From Glutamicibacter arilaitensis Re117 (GTDB lineage Bacteria > Actinomycetota > Actinomycetes > Actinomycetales > Micrococcaceae): a stretch of 64,000 nt of DNA. Every line of letters starts with the position of its first letter. Positions within the stretch are counted from its first letter, which is position 1. A program made the translations under genes and the position numbers. The stretch is taken from contig NC_014550.1 of NCBI RefSeq assembly GCF_000197735.1, positions 1,612,001 through 1,676,000 of the forward strand, in the 5' to 3' direction. This document shows, piece after piece, positions 56,436-64,000 of this stretch. The notes under the pieces are model-generated. The model made no database searches. It had not been told where the DNA came from and saw only the letters and a program-made list of their open reading frames with translations.

Positions 56436-56438
56436 ATC
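56436..56438. repeat. 3-bp target duplication of element D, left copy
   Basis: ATC before element D, repeated at 59321-59323 after it. Joining the two restores KHPTWGWRK in the element E OrfB. Confidence 0.75.
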
Positions 56439-57331
56439 GGGTCTGCTGAAGGTTTGGTTGACACCAAGGTTTACGCTGCCAGAGCGACAGACTCGATCAT
56501 TGTAGCCTCGAATTGGATCGGGGTCATTCTCCCCAAACCTCTTTGCTTACGCTTGCGATGATACTTCCCCTCCAGCCATCCAATAATGGCCAGACGAAGT
56601 TGTTGGCGGGAGGACCACCAACGGCGGTCCAGCACATTCTTCTGCAACAGACTGAAAAACGACTCCATGGCCGCGTTGTCGCCGGCTGCCCCGACCCTGC
56701 CCATCGAACCGACCAACCCGTGACGTTCGAGAGCCTGCGTGAATTTCTTAGACCGGAACTGGCTGCCACGGTCGCTGTGGACCTTGACCCCGCGCGGGTG
56801 GCCACGGTGCGCCACAGCCATTTCCACGGCGTTGACGGCCAGGTGGGCCTTCATCCTCGAATCAATCGAGTACCCCACGATTCTGTTGCTGAACACGTCC
56901 TTAATCGCGCACAAATACAGCTTTCCTTCGCTCGTGTGGTGCTCTGTAATATCGGTCAGCCACAACTGGTTAGGCTGGTCAGCGGTGAAGTTCCGCTGCA
57001 CCAAGTCGTCATGCACCGCAGGGCCCGCCGGAACGTGCTTGCGCTGGCGTTTGCTGATCACTGAGCGGATCCCTGCCTTGCGGCATAACCGCCAGACCCG
57101 GCGCTCGGAGACCTGGTATCCGGCGTCTTCCAGATCATCGGCCAACACCCGGTACCCGCCCTCGGGATCTTCCTCATGAAGCTCATGCAGTTTGCCGATC
57201 AACTCCCGCTCTTCGATTTCCCGGGCTGAGACAGGGCTCTTCAACCACTTGTAGTACGCCTGGGTGCTGAATCCCAAGACCCGACACGTCACCGCCACGG
57301 AAATTTTCAAGTCAAGTGAGACCAATGAGTG

Positions 57332-58273
57332 TTAACCAGCTTGCATTTCTTGTCCTTCCAACCGCTTCACCGGCTCATTGATCCACGCCGCTTCGGGCAT
57401 CTGAAGCTTCTTCGGCAACCTGCGCCGCCCAAAACGCTCAGGATGCTCATCCCAAGCCCTCTGCAATGCAGCCAACCTCTGGTCATCAACATGCCCAGTC
57501 ATCCCGAAATGAACATCAGCAGGCGTATGGAACCCAATCCCCGAATGGCGATGGTGCCCGTTATACGACTGAACAAACCGGTCCATGAAAGCCCGGGCAT
57601 CAACAAGTGATCCAAACCGCTGCGGGAATGTCGGAAGATACTTCAAGGTCTTGAACCACGCCTCACTGAACGGGTTGTCATTGCTGACCTTCGGCCGCGA
57701 ATGCGATTTGAGCACGTCCAAGTCCGCCAACAAAGCCGCCACGGGTTTCGAGGTCATCGAGGTGCCGCGGTCGGCATGCACAACTTTCGGCACCTGGTCT
57801 TTGGCGAACACCCCGGCAATGAAATCACGCGCCAGCTCCCCGGATTCACGAGTATGGACCTGGCAACCGACGATATAGCGCGAATAGATATCAATCATCA
57901 CGTACGCGTCGAAATACACGCCCTTCGTCGGGCCGGCCAGCTTAGTGATATCCCAAGTGAACACCTCTCCAGGCTGATCCGCGACCAGCTCGGGGACCTT
58001 TCGTGCTGGATGACGGGCCTGTCGACGGCGTTCAGCCACTTGCTTCGCCCTCCGCAGCAACCGATACATGCTCGATACCGAGCACAGATATGTCCCTTCA
58101 GACAGCAGCGTGGCGTGGATCTGCTCTGGGGCTTGGTCCACGAACCGTTCGCTGTTCAGCGTTGCCAGAATCGTGGTTTCTTCCTGCGCGGTGAGCTTGT
58201 TCGCTGGTGCCGGGCGAGGAGCGGTAGCCCGCAGTGCTCGCCCTGCGCGGGCAGCGTTTTGGCGGCGGTTCAT
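57332..58273 (-). CDS. IS3-family transposase OrfB (copy B)
   Basis: 313 residues, same sequence as the copy A OrfB (see 49432-50373). Frame intact, with the -1 extension upstream to the orfA end. Confidence 0.9.
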   Translation of the reverse strand: MNRRQNAARAGRALRATAPRPAPANKLTAQEETTILATLNSERFVDQAPEQIHATLLSEGTYLCSVSSMYRLLRRAKQVAERRRQARHPARKVPELVADQPGEVFTWDITKLAGPTKGVYFDAYVMIDIYSRYIVGCQVHTRESGELARDFIAGVFAKDQVPKVVHADRGTSMTSKPVAALLADLDVLKSHSRPKVSNDNPFSEAWFKTLKYLPTFPQRFGSLVDARAFMDRFVQSYNGHHRHSGIGFHTPADVHFGMTGHVDDQRLAALQRAWDEHPERFGRRRLPKKLQMPEAAWINEPVKRLEGQEMQAG

Positions 58274-58371
58274 CGTCGCCCTACTGACCCCGGCCAGCGA
58301 GCTGGCCTGACGTGTTGATACCCCGCCGGTGACCAGTTGTTCATAAACGTGGGACAGGAGGTCCTGGGCTG

Positions 58372-58809
58372 CTATTTGGAATCCGCGCTCTTCGAGATTT
58401 GTTCCAAGAGCGCGTGTGCTTTTCCCATGATCTCCAACGCGGTTTGGGTGGTTGCAAGCTTCTGCTCGTTGGCAGCTAGCTGCTTTTTCAGTCGGGCGAT
58501 TTCCGCTTGTTCCTTGCTCAGCCGGCTACTGGACCGGGCCGGGAAGCTGTTGCTGGTTGAATCTCCGAGGACTCCGGCGTCGCGTAGCCTGCGCCATTCA
58601 ACGATCTGCGAGGAATACAAGGCGTTGGCGCGCAGGTAGCCTCGGCCCTCGCCGGTTTGGATCGCTTGTTCGTAGCCGTCGAGGTAAGCCAGTTTCTGGG
58701 CTGGGCTGATGCTCCTGCGGCGGGGCTGTTCTGGGCGCGAATCGATGGAGTCCATAGTTCCATTCTCCGGCATGTTCCCCGGGGTGGGGTGGATGGAATC
58801 GATGCTCAT
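58372..58809 (-). CDS. IS3-family transposase OrfA (copy B)
   Basis: 145 residues, same sequence as the copy A OrfA (see 50472-50909): HTH followed by a coiled coil. Intact. Confidence 0.88.
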   Translation of the reverse strand: MSIDSIHPTPGNMPENGTMDSIDSRPEQPRRRSISPAQKLAYLDGYEQAIQTGEGRGYLRANALYSSQIVEWRRLRDAGVLGDSTSNSFPARSSSRLSKEQAEIARLKKQLAANEQKLATTQTALEIMGKAHALLEQISKSADSK

Positions 58810-58953
58810 GATGGCGGTTGTACCTGTTCTCGCCCTGTCTGAGGGGAGGTTTACTTGCTATGAATCAGTGGTCTCACTCCAGCCTGACAGACAGGGCCAC
58901 AGGAATATGTTTCCTACCTGTTCTGGCGGCTAATTCTTGGACGAGCCGGCCCA

Positions 58954-59244
58954 TTATTTTGGGGAACGAATATGCGACTGGGAAAGGTAGGCTGCGGCCT
59001 TGCGCAGCACCTCGTTCTCCATTTCGAGCTCCCGGATGCGTTTGAGCGCTTGGGACATTTCCTTGCGTTCGTCAGCATCGGAGGACGGTGTCATTCCGTG
59101 GGATTGGTAGCGGGCATCGCGGACCCAGGTTTGCAGGGCTGTCTTTGAGACTCCCAGATCCGCGGAGACTTGCTTCTGGGATATCCCCGATTCGACGAGA
59201 GCGACGGCGTCCTTCTTGAATTCTTCGGTGAAGATTCTTGGCAT
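58954..59244 (-). CDS. IS3-family transposase OrfA (element D)
   Basis: 96 residues from MPRIFTEEFKKDAVALVESG. The HTH (ISQKQVSADLGVSKTALQTWV) and C-terminal coiled coil (ALKRIRELEMENEVLRKAAAYL) are typical. An in-frame extension toward 59355 crosses the element boundary and is not real. Stop overlaps the orfB ATG (TAATG). Confidence 0.88.
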   Translation of the reverse strand: MPRIFTEEFKKDAVALVESGISQKQVSADLGVSKTALQTWVRDARYQSHGMTPSSDADERKEMSQALKRIRELEMENEVLRKAAAYLSQSHIRSPK

Positions 59245-60043
59245 GGTTTTGTTCCTTCGTTTGAGCATAACCATAGCTGGGTTATGCGGTCGAAGTGTCA
59301 ACCAAACCTTCAGCAGACCCATCCAACGTGGGGATGGCGCAAAGCCCGCTGGCACTTGCTGGCCACCGAACGATGGAAAGACACTGTCTTGAACAGCAAG
59401 CGCATCCGACGATTATGGCGAGAAGAAGGCTTGGTCTGTAAGCCCAAGCGTCGAAAGAAGCGGCGCACCGGCCCAGACGCTGGGGAACAGAATCGGTTGA
59501 CCGCCGAGTACCCGATGCATGTACTGAGCTTTGATTTCCAGTCGGATGTCACCTCTTGTGGCCGTCATATCCGGTTCTTCAATGTCATTGATGAGTACAC
59601 GCGGACCGCTTTGGCGATCAATCCCCGCAGGTCTTTTAAAGCTGCTGATGTGGTGGCTGTTTTGGAGGACATCATTGATGAAATTGGGATCCAGCCAACG
59701 TTTGTGCGGTGTGATAACGGGCCTGAGTTCACTGCTGGCGCGCTGGTGGATTGGTGCAACACTGTGGGGGTGTCCACTGCGTTTATCGATCCGGGCTCAC
59801 CTTGGCAGAACGGTTTTATCGAGTCGTTCAATGCGCAGTTCCGGCGTGAACAGCTTTCCGGGGAAATTATGGACACTATGGTGGAAGCGAAGTATTTGGC
59901 TGATGAATGGAAAGACATTTACAATCATGAGCGTCCGCATGGGTCTTTGGATGGGTTGACGCCGTCCCGGTTTTGGGATGAGTGGGTTAGAGAGAATCAG
60001 TTAGCTATCGCATAGCTGCTGGATGCTTAAAGGGACCCAACCA

Positions 60044-60280
60044 CGGGGACGGCTGTACCATCCTTGACCCGCATTGCCCGGTATCATAATCGCAGTTTAG
60101 GGATCGTCGTCTATCGTAGTTAACTTCTTCGGTATCCTCTGACTCTCGGAGACGAACAACGCGAGGTTAAGATATCGTGTGGGTCTTGTCCGTTTCTATC
60201 TACTGATATGAACCTTTGTAGGATCCTAAATCGCGGCTCTCTAACCCAAGATTAAAACTGTTACCCTCGCCGACCATTGA
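60044..60280. other. Intergenic stretch between the IS nest and the last Stealth gene
   Basis: 237 bp, AT-rich. No convincing ORF, repeat or terminator. It must hold the promoter of the Stealth gene unless transcription enters from the IS; TACCCT near 60261 is a weak -10 candidate. Confidence 0.4.
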
Positions 60281-61984
60281 ATGACAAATAGAAAGATTGA
60301 AGTTCAAGACATGCAGAAGCAACTACCGAAACCATCGTTAACGAATCTAAAGACTGCGGTTAAGAAGACACTACCGGTAGATTTTTACATCAAGCTTAGG
60401 TCTGCAGGATTACGTGGCCTCGAAAGTTACGGTGTTGCTGAGAGACGTCTAAAGCTCTTCCTACACCGTGATCGGAACGTGAATTTCATCTGTGACGTAC
60501 GCAGCTACAAAGGACTACAGTGGAAAGTTGATACACCTGTCCTTCCCAGCACAGTCGCAAAAGAGTCATTCGATCTAGTGACCAAAAAGCTTAACGACGC
60601 TGGAATACAGTGGTGGTTTATTGGCGTTGATCAATTTCAATCCGGCATCGTAGCTTTGAGAGACGATGAAAAATCACGTGCTCGGAAGGTGCTTAGCGGA
60701 ATCGACGACGGTGCGCCGGTATACGCAGCAGGCGAAGATGGAACTACCGTTTTGCCGGTGTCAACACTTGCCAGCAATAGCGTCTGGGATGACCAAAACG
60801 TCATCTCGATTTTTAGTCCTCGGTGTTTCAATGACTCCACCCTGCTATTTGGTGCTGAAAGAAATTGCCAGATCGAGTTTTGGAAGTTTGAACCTACTGA
60901 GGCTGGAGTGCGTGTAACAGCACCGCGGGAGAACAGAGCCTCTCGGCTACTATCCCAGTCAGACGTTGAATTTAAAGAAATTGAGACTCGTTTTGGGAAA
61001 GTACCCACTCCCAAAGTACTGACTCAAACTATGATCGATGACATCACTTTTCCGATCGATGCGGTGTACACATGGGTAGACGGTGAAGACCCAGCGTGGT
61101 TAGAGACCAAACGTCGACGCGAGTCGGAGCTTTCTGGCGAGGAATATCACGAGGAAGCGAACCATACTGCGCGTTTTCGTTCCCGCGATGAATTAAAATA
61201 TTCGTTACGGTCACTTCAAATGTTTGCACCGTGGTTCCGCAAAATTTTCATAGTGACTGCTGGACAGGTACCTGCCTGGTTGGACACCAGCGACCCTCGG
61301 ATTGTGGTTGTTGATCATCGTGACATCTATCCAGCTGGAGAGTATCTCCCAACCTTTAACAGCAACTCGATCATTTCGCGGTTACATCACATAGACGGAT
61401 TGAGCGAGCACTACGTCTATATCAATGACGATGTCTTCTTTGGACGAGACCTTGGCCCCGAACGATTCTTCACCCCAACGGGAATCGCGAAAGTTTCACC
61501 TTCCAATAATCGGCGGCCATTTGGTGAGGCCACTTTGTTGGACGAGCCTCATTTCAACTTAACCCGCAACATTCGGCGTTTACTTCAAGAGCGATTCAAC
61601 GTAACTGTTTCGCGCGCGATCAAGCACACCCCTCACCCACAATTGAAGTCTGTGCACTTCCAGATGGAAGAGGAATTTCGGGATGAGTACGAAAATACTT
61701 GGGCCAGTCCATTCCGTGACCATCGAGACATCGTCGCGGACCAGCTGCATCATTACTATGCGCAGATTACGGGTAGAGCAATCACCACTGGCCTGAGATA
61801 TCACTACATCAACATCCGTGACAACAATTACCGTTTGGTTATGGAAAATACTTTGAGGTTGAGAGATCGTGATACCTTCTGCATCAACGATGCGCCGGTC
61901 GCTGGCGCCACTCCTATCGACGATGAGTTCGTGAACGACTTCCTCGAATCATATTTTCCAGTCAAATCTGATTTCGAGAAATAA
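60281..61984 (+). CDS. Stealth-family sugar-phosphate transferase, second copy
   Basis: 567 residues. An N-terminal region of about 250 residues (FICDVRSYKGLQW, KLNDAGIQWWFIGVD) precedes the Stealth core: DAVYTWVDGEDPAW from about 260, RFRSRDELKYSLRSLQMF, IFIVTAGQVPAWLD, LPTFNSNSIISRLHHI, HYVYINDDVFFGRDLGP and HTPHPQLKSVHFQMEEEF. More complete than the 457-residue paralogue at 45421. Predicted to form phosphodiester links between sugars of a surface polymer. An internal ATG at 60311 is an alternative start. Isolated downstream of the IS nest but clearly part of the wall polymer locus. Confidence 0.87.
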   Translation: MTNRKIEVQDMQKQLPKPSLTNLKTAVKKTLPVDFYIKLRSAGLRGLESYGVAERRLKLFLHRDRNVNFICDVRSYKGLQWKVDTPVLPSTVAKESFDLVTKKLNDAGIQWWFIGVDQFQSGIVALRDDEKSRARKVLSGIDDGAPVYAAGEDGTTVLPVSTLASNSVWDDQNVISIFSPRCFNDSTLLFGAERNCQIEFWKFEPTEAGVRVTAPRENRASRLLSQSDVEFKEIETRFGKVPTPKVLTQTMIDDITFPIDAVYTWVDGEDPAWLETKRRRESELSGEEYHEEANHTARFRSRDELKYSLRSLQMFAPWFRKIFIVTAGQVPAWLDTSDPRIVVVDHRDIYPAGEYLPTFNSNSIISRLHHIDGLSEHYVYINDDVFFGRDLGPERFFTPTGIAKVSPSNNRRPFGEATLLDEPHFNLTRNIRRLLQERFNVTVSRAIKHTPHPQLKSVHFQMEEEFRDEYENTWASPFRDHRDIVADQLHHYYAQITGRAITTGLRYHYINIRDNNYRLVMENTLRLRDRDTFCINDAPVAGATPIDDEFVNDFLESYFPVKSDFEK

Positions 61985-62216
61985 GATTCTTCGACGAACC
62001 AGGCTAGGGATGTCGTCTACGGACCAGGGTTGATCTGACGAAATAAAACAAATAGCACGCCAGTACTATTGGCAATAGTCCTTTGTTAGCAAGTAGCGAT
62101 CTTTCGTACCGTTAGAACGGCTCGTTCAGTCTCGTCGGTAGCCCGTCGACCACCTGCCTGTTCGAGTAATACTTGTCACAAGCGTCGGTTCTGTGCCTTG
62201 AACGCTGTTTGTCAGT
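61985..62216. other. Intergenic stretch upstream of the DUF177-rpmF-rnc operon
   Basis: About 230 bp. One short hairpin (ACTATT/AATAGT near 62065) followed by CCTTTG could end the Stealth transcript weakly. Nothing else is supported. Confidence 0.35.
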
Positions 62217-62246
62217 TTGAGTTCTCCGGTTGTTTCGGGATAGGAT
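62217..62246 (+). promoter_or_regulatory. Promoter of the DUF177-rpmF-rnc-mutM operon
   Basis: TTGAGT (62217-62222), 18-bp spacer, TAGGAT (62241-62246). The start point would be about 62253, giving a leader of some 25 bases that contains the AGGAG at 62269-62273. Confidence 0.65.
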
Positions 62247-62278
62247 GAAATGTCGGATTATGTTCTATAGGAGTCGTC

Positions 62279-62899
62279 ATTAGCGAAAAGCGTTCTGATC
62301 GGTCGTCACGCGACGCACTCGATCGCAACTCGCCACTGGTTTTTTCAACCAGAGATCTGGGCCGTTCGCCTGGTTCGATGCATATTCTAAATGAACAAGT
62401 TCCGGCTCCCACTGATGTGGGAAATGCACTCATCGGTATTCGTGGAGGATCTGAGCTTGACTTAGATCTTCGCCTTGAATCCGTACATGAGGGAATCCTG
62501 GTATCGGGTACCGCTACGGCACAAATTGCTGGGGAATGTGGACGATGCTTGGAGCCTATCGAGTACGATTTCGAGGCTGATATTCAAGAACTCTTCTACT
62601 ATGAAGAGAGCGAAGAATTCGAAGACGATGACGATGTGGACCAGTATTGGGTGGTCGATGACTTGATTGACATCGATCCGGTATTGCGTGGTGCAGTAGT
62701 AACTGCCCTGCCTTTCCAGCCGGTTTGCAAGAAGGATTGCTTGGGGCTCTGCAGTGAATGTGGAATTAGCCTCAACGATGATCCTGAGCATCAACATGAG
62801 ATCCTGGATCCACGTTGGGCAGCGCTAGCGCAGCTGTCTGACAATGTCGCATCAGATGCGACAAACGATAAAACGTCATTCAAGAGAGAAGAGAAGTAG
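62279..62899 (+). CDS. DUF177 (YceD) family protein, probable ATT start
   Basis: 206 residues if read from ATT at 62279. The family N-terminus [17 protein letters not shown] lies upstream of the first ATG (62378), and no ATG, GTG or TTG occurs in frame between the stop at 62246 and that ATG. ATT at 62279 is five bases after AGGAG and starts (M)[11 protein letters not shown]. The CGRC and CKKDC-x3-CSECG cysteine sets of the family are present, with an acidic stretch [16 protein letters not shown]177 proteins are linked to ribosome/rRNA metabolism and regularly precede rpmF, as here (two bases apart). If the ATT reading is wrong, the gene begins at 62378 (173 residues) and lacks a conserved segment. 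Confidence 0.83.
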   Translation: MSEKRSDRSSRDALDRNSPLVFSTRDLGRSPGSMHILNEQVPAPTDVGNALIGIRGGSELDLDLRLESVHEGILVSGTATAQIAGECGRCLEPIEYDFEADIQELFYYEESEEFEDDDDVDQYWVVDDLIDIDPVLRGAVVTALPFQPVCKKDCLGLCSECGISLNDDPEHQHEILDPRWAALAQLSDNVASDATNDKTSFKREEK

Positions 62900-62901
62900 T
62901 C

Positions 62902-63105
62902 GTGGCTGTTCCAAAGCGGAAGATGTCCCGTGCGAATACTCGTGCCCGCCGTTCTCAGTGGAAGGCTACCGCGCCGAACCTGGTGAAGACCGTTGAAAAC
63001 GGTCGCGTAACCTACAGCCTGCCTCACCAGGCTAAGGTTGTCACCGACTCGGCTGGTACCGAATTGTTCCTTGAGTACAAGGGCCGCAAGGTCGCAGACG
63101 TCTAA
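62902..63105 (+). CDS. rpmF: 50S ribosomal protein L32
   Basis: 67 residues, beginning [20 protein letters not shown], diagnostic of L32. GTG start with GAGAAG upstream, two bases after the DUF177 stop. The usual zinc-binding Cys residues are absent, so this is a zinc-independent form. Operon order DUF177-rpmF-rnc-mutM is classical. Confidence 0.96.
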   Translation: MAVPKRKMSRANTRARRSQWKATAPNLVKTVENGRVTYSLPHQAKVVTDSAGTELFLEYKGRKVADV

Positions 63106-63108
63106 GAC

Positions 63109-63807
63109 ATGTCTTCTAAAGAAGAACTAATGAAGCGTCTCGGAATCAATATTGATTCCGAGACGTTTCGTCTTGCATTTACCCACCGATCATATTCATA
63201 TGAACACGGTGGTATTCCAACGAATGAGCGGCTTGAATTTCTAGGCGACTCCATTCTTGGCTTCTGCGTTGCAGAATACCTCTACGCTAGCTTCCCGGAT
63301 CTTCCGGAAGGTGATTTGGCTAAGCGCCGTGCGGCGATTGTCAGCACTCGTGCGCTGGCCATGATTGCCCGTGATCTCGAAGTTGGCGAACACCTGTTCC
63401 TTGGCCGAGGCGAATCACAGTCCAATGGCGCAAATAAGTCTTCGATTCTAGCTGACACCATGGAAGCAATTCTTGGTGCCACGTACCTGGTCCAAGGCAT
63501 GGACGAAGCTCGTGCCTTAGTACTTCGATTTGTAACTCCATTGCTTGAAGATCCTCGCTTGTTGGGTGCAACTACAGACTGGAAAACCGTTATCCAAGAA
63601 GAAGTCGCGTCCCAAAAGCTTGGTGAAATGTGCTATGAAGTCACCGGCTCTGGCCCAGACCATGCACGTACCTATGTAGCTAAATTGTGCATTGGCGCAA
63701 AGAGTTACGGTGAAGGACATGGTCCTTCGAAGAAAGAAGCTGAACAGGAAGCCGCGCATAATACTTGGCTTCTGTTTCACCCTGGCGAAGTACTTCCCAA
63801 GGGATAG
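63109..63807 (+). CDS. rnc: Ribonuclease III
   Basis: 232 residues. Catalytic domain signature NERLEFLGDSILG (Glu43, Asp47) and a second acidic cluster in ADTMEAILGATYL, followed by a C-terminal double-stranded RNA-binding domain (DWKTVIQEEVASQKL, GPSKKEAEQEAAHNTW). Processes rRNA precursors and other duplex RNA. Three bases after rpmF. Confidence 0.95.
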   Translation: MSSKEELMKRLGINIDSETFRLAFTHRSYSYEHGGIPTNERLEFLGDSILGFCVAEYLYASFPDLPEGDLAKRRAAIVSTRALAMIARDLEVGEHLFLGRGESQSNGANKSSILADTMEAILGATYLVQGMDEARALVLRFVTPLLEDPRLLGATTDWKTVIQEEVASQKLGEMCYEVTGSGPDHARTYVAKLCIGAKSYGEGHGPSKKEAEQEAAHNTWLLFHPGEVLPKG

Positions 63808-63818
63808 TCAGCGTAACC

Positions 63819-64000
63819 ATGCCTGAGCTACCTGAAGTTGAAGTGGTCCGTGAAGGACTGGACAAGTGGATCCGCGCTCGGACGGTGCAATCCGTTCAAG
63901 TCCTGGACCCTCGTTCAGTGCGTCGCCACATTGATGGCGTAGATGACTTCGAGCAGACTTTGACTGGGTGCACTATCACTTCGGTGGTGAGGCGTGGAAA
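63819..64000 (+). CDS. mutM: Formamidopyrimidine-DNA glycosylase (3' end outside window)
   Basis: First 60 codons. MPELPEVEVVREGLDKW is the Fpg/MutM N-terminus, in which Pro2 is the catalytic nucleophile and Glu3 assists; excises 8-oxoguanine and formamidopyrimidines. Eleven bases after rnc. The continuation matches the beta-sandwich lead (VLDPRSVRRH). The rest lies beyond the window. Confidence 0.93.
   Translation, partial: MPELPEVEVVREGLDKWIRARTVQSVQVLDPRSVRRHIDGVDDFEQTLTGCTITSVVRRG

Larger units (their letters stand above)
57298..58896 (-). mobile_element. IS3-family element, copy B, core of the nest
   Basis: 1599 bp, apparently identical to copy A (offset exactly 7900). Flanked by CCA (57295-57297 and 58897-58899) if the C and G shared by all related copies belong to the element; 4- or 5-bp readings (CCAC, GCCAC) are also possible. 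Inserted in orfB of element D in phase. The identity between copies and clean duplication show it is the newest arrival in the nest. Confidence 0.9.
56471..58954 (-). pseudogene. IS3-family transposase OrfB (element D), split by copy B
   Basis: Starts at ATG 58954, overlapping the orfA stop as TAATG, and reads GRLVQELAARTGRKHIPVA before copy B intervenes at 58896. Past copy B (from 57297) it continues in phase as VTCRVLGFSTQAYYKW and on through the DDE core: WLTDITEHHTSEGKLYL, VHSDRGSQFRSKKF, AAMESFFSLLQKNVL, ending at 56471. Removing copy B and one CCA restores a complete transposase with no other lesion, so this is a recent break. The remaining 3' part has an ATG by chance within copy B. 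Confidence 0.88.
56439..59320 (-). mobile_element. IS3-family element D, middle layer of the nest
   Basis: Perfect 26-bp terminal inverted repeats starting GGGTCTGCTGAAGG (56439-56464 and 59295-59320). Flanked by ATC duplications. Minus-strand orfA (58954-59244) and orfB, the latter split by copy B. Without copy B and its duplication it is 1280 bp. Confidence 0.9.
56257..60015 (+). pseudogene. IS3-family transposase OrfB (element E), frameshifted and split by element D
   Basis: The 5' part (56257-56438) reads LSPEPRRRAVRMAMKKFG, SERFACQVLGQNRSALRKKK, classic OrfB N-terminus, but an A8 run (56368-56375) holds one base too many and the frame meets a stop at once; deleting one A restores MSFDEAQLRAGLRAVASKH. 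The 3' part (59324-60015) resumes exactly at PTWGWRKARWHLLATERW and carries the DDE core: HVLSFDFQSD, VRCDNGPEFT, NGFIESFNAQFR with catalytic Glu. Two independent lesions make the transposase inactive. Confidence 0.87.
55901..60043 (+). mobile_element. IS3-family element E, outer shell of a triple nest
   Basis: Terminal repeats TGGTTGGGTCCC (55901-55912) and its complement (60032-60043), flanked by CGGG on both sides (55897-55900 and 60044-60047), a 4-bp target duplication. Contains orfA (55982-56260) and an orfB split by element D. With D and one ATC duplication removed it is about 1258 bp, normal for IS3. It landed between the GT2-TagF gene and the last Stealth gene. Confidence 0.88.

Noticed and set aside
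49398..58896. Composite transposon bounded by IS copies A and B
   Set aside because: Copy B has its own target duplication inside element D and copy A has none; no matching duplication surrounds the whole unit, so it did not move as one.
58954..59355. Extended 133-residue OrfA of element D
   Set aside because: The upstream 37 codons cross the terminal repeat into element E; the true start is MPRIFTEEF at 59244.
60062..60280. Small gene between the IS nest and the second Stealth gene
   Set aside because: No frame of useful length with a start and ribosome site was seen.

Overview
The window looks like chromosome of a high-GC Gram-positive bacterium of the Micrococcaceae (Arthrobacter/Glutamicibacter-like). 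This rests on moderate GC, gene order (metG; leuCD-murA-plsC-gpsA-ddl; recG-rsmD-coaD; DUF177-rpmF-rnc-mutM), an IclR-type leucine regulator divergent from leuCD, many TANNNT -10 boxes 6-9 nt before start codons (candidate leaderless genes), and a teichoic-acid-type wall polymer cluster. The genus is inferred, not proven.

Layout. 1-9.5 kb: wecB (cut by the window edge), NYN-domain protein, metG, a NarL-type two-component system, leuB, ilvE, galE. 9.6-14.7 kb: a Tat-exported beta-propeller-like gene broken by two different ISL3-family elements, each with an 8-bp target duplication; removing both in silico restores one 724-codon frame. 14.7-25.4 kb: FAH-family hydrolase, gltX, a decayed HAD gene, tRNA-Gln and tRNA-Glu, two membrane-anchored GTPases, thiL, ltbR divergent from leuCD. 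25.7-40.2 kb: murA, plsC, gpsA, ddl, a DUF3515 lipoprotein, LCP ligase, DAK2 protein, recG, rsmD, spermidine synthase-like protein, aminotransferase, coaD, galU, second LCP protein.

40.3-62 kb is a wall glycopolymer locus: ABC exporter (permease and ATPase), two GT2 glycosyltransferases, a CDP-alcohol phosphatidyltransferase, TagD-like glycerol-3-phosphate cytidylyltransferase, two Stealth-type sugar-phosphate transferases and two large GT2-TagF fusions. These would build a phosphate-linked polymer on a lipid carrier, export it and, through the LCP proteins, attach it to peptidoglycan. The distal half has been invaded by IS elements: one GT2-TagF gene has lost its catalytic C-terminus next to an IS remnant with 24-bp iterons, two IS3 elements lie side by side, and a three-level nest (IS3 within IS3 within IS3) sits between the second GT2-TagF gene and the last Stealth gene. 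The innermost element appears identical to one 7.9 kb upstream.

62.2-64 kb: DUF177 protein (apparently starting at ATT), rpmF, rnc and the start of mutM. The points most worth checking are the nested IS structure, covarying end hairpins in two related IS3 elements, a shared LtbR operator at leuB and ltbR/leuC, the ATT start, and a CDP-alcohol phosphotransferase with His in place of its last motif Asp.
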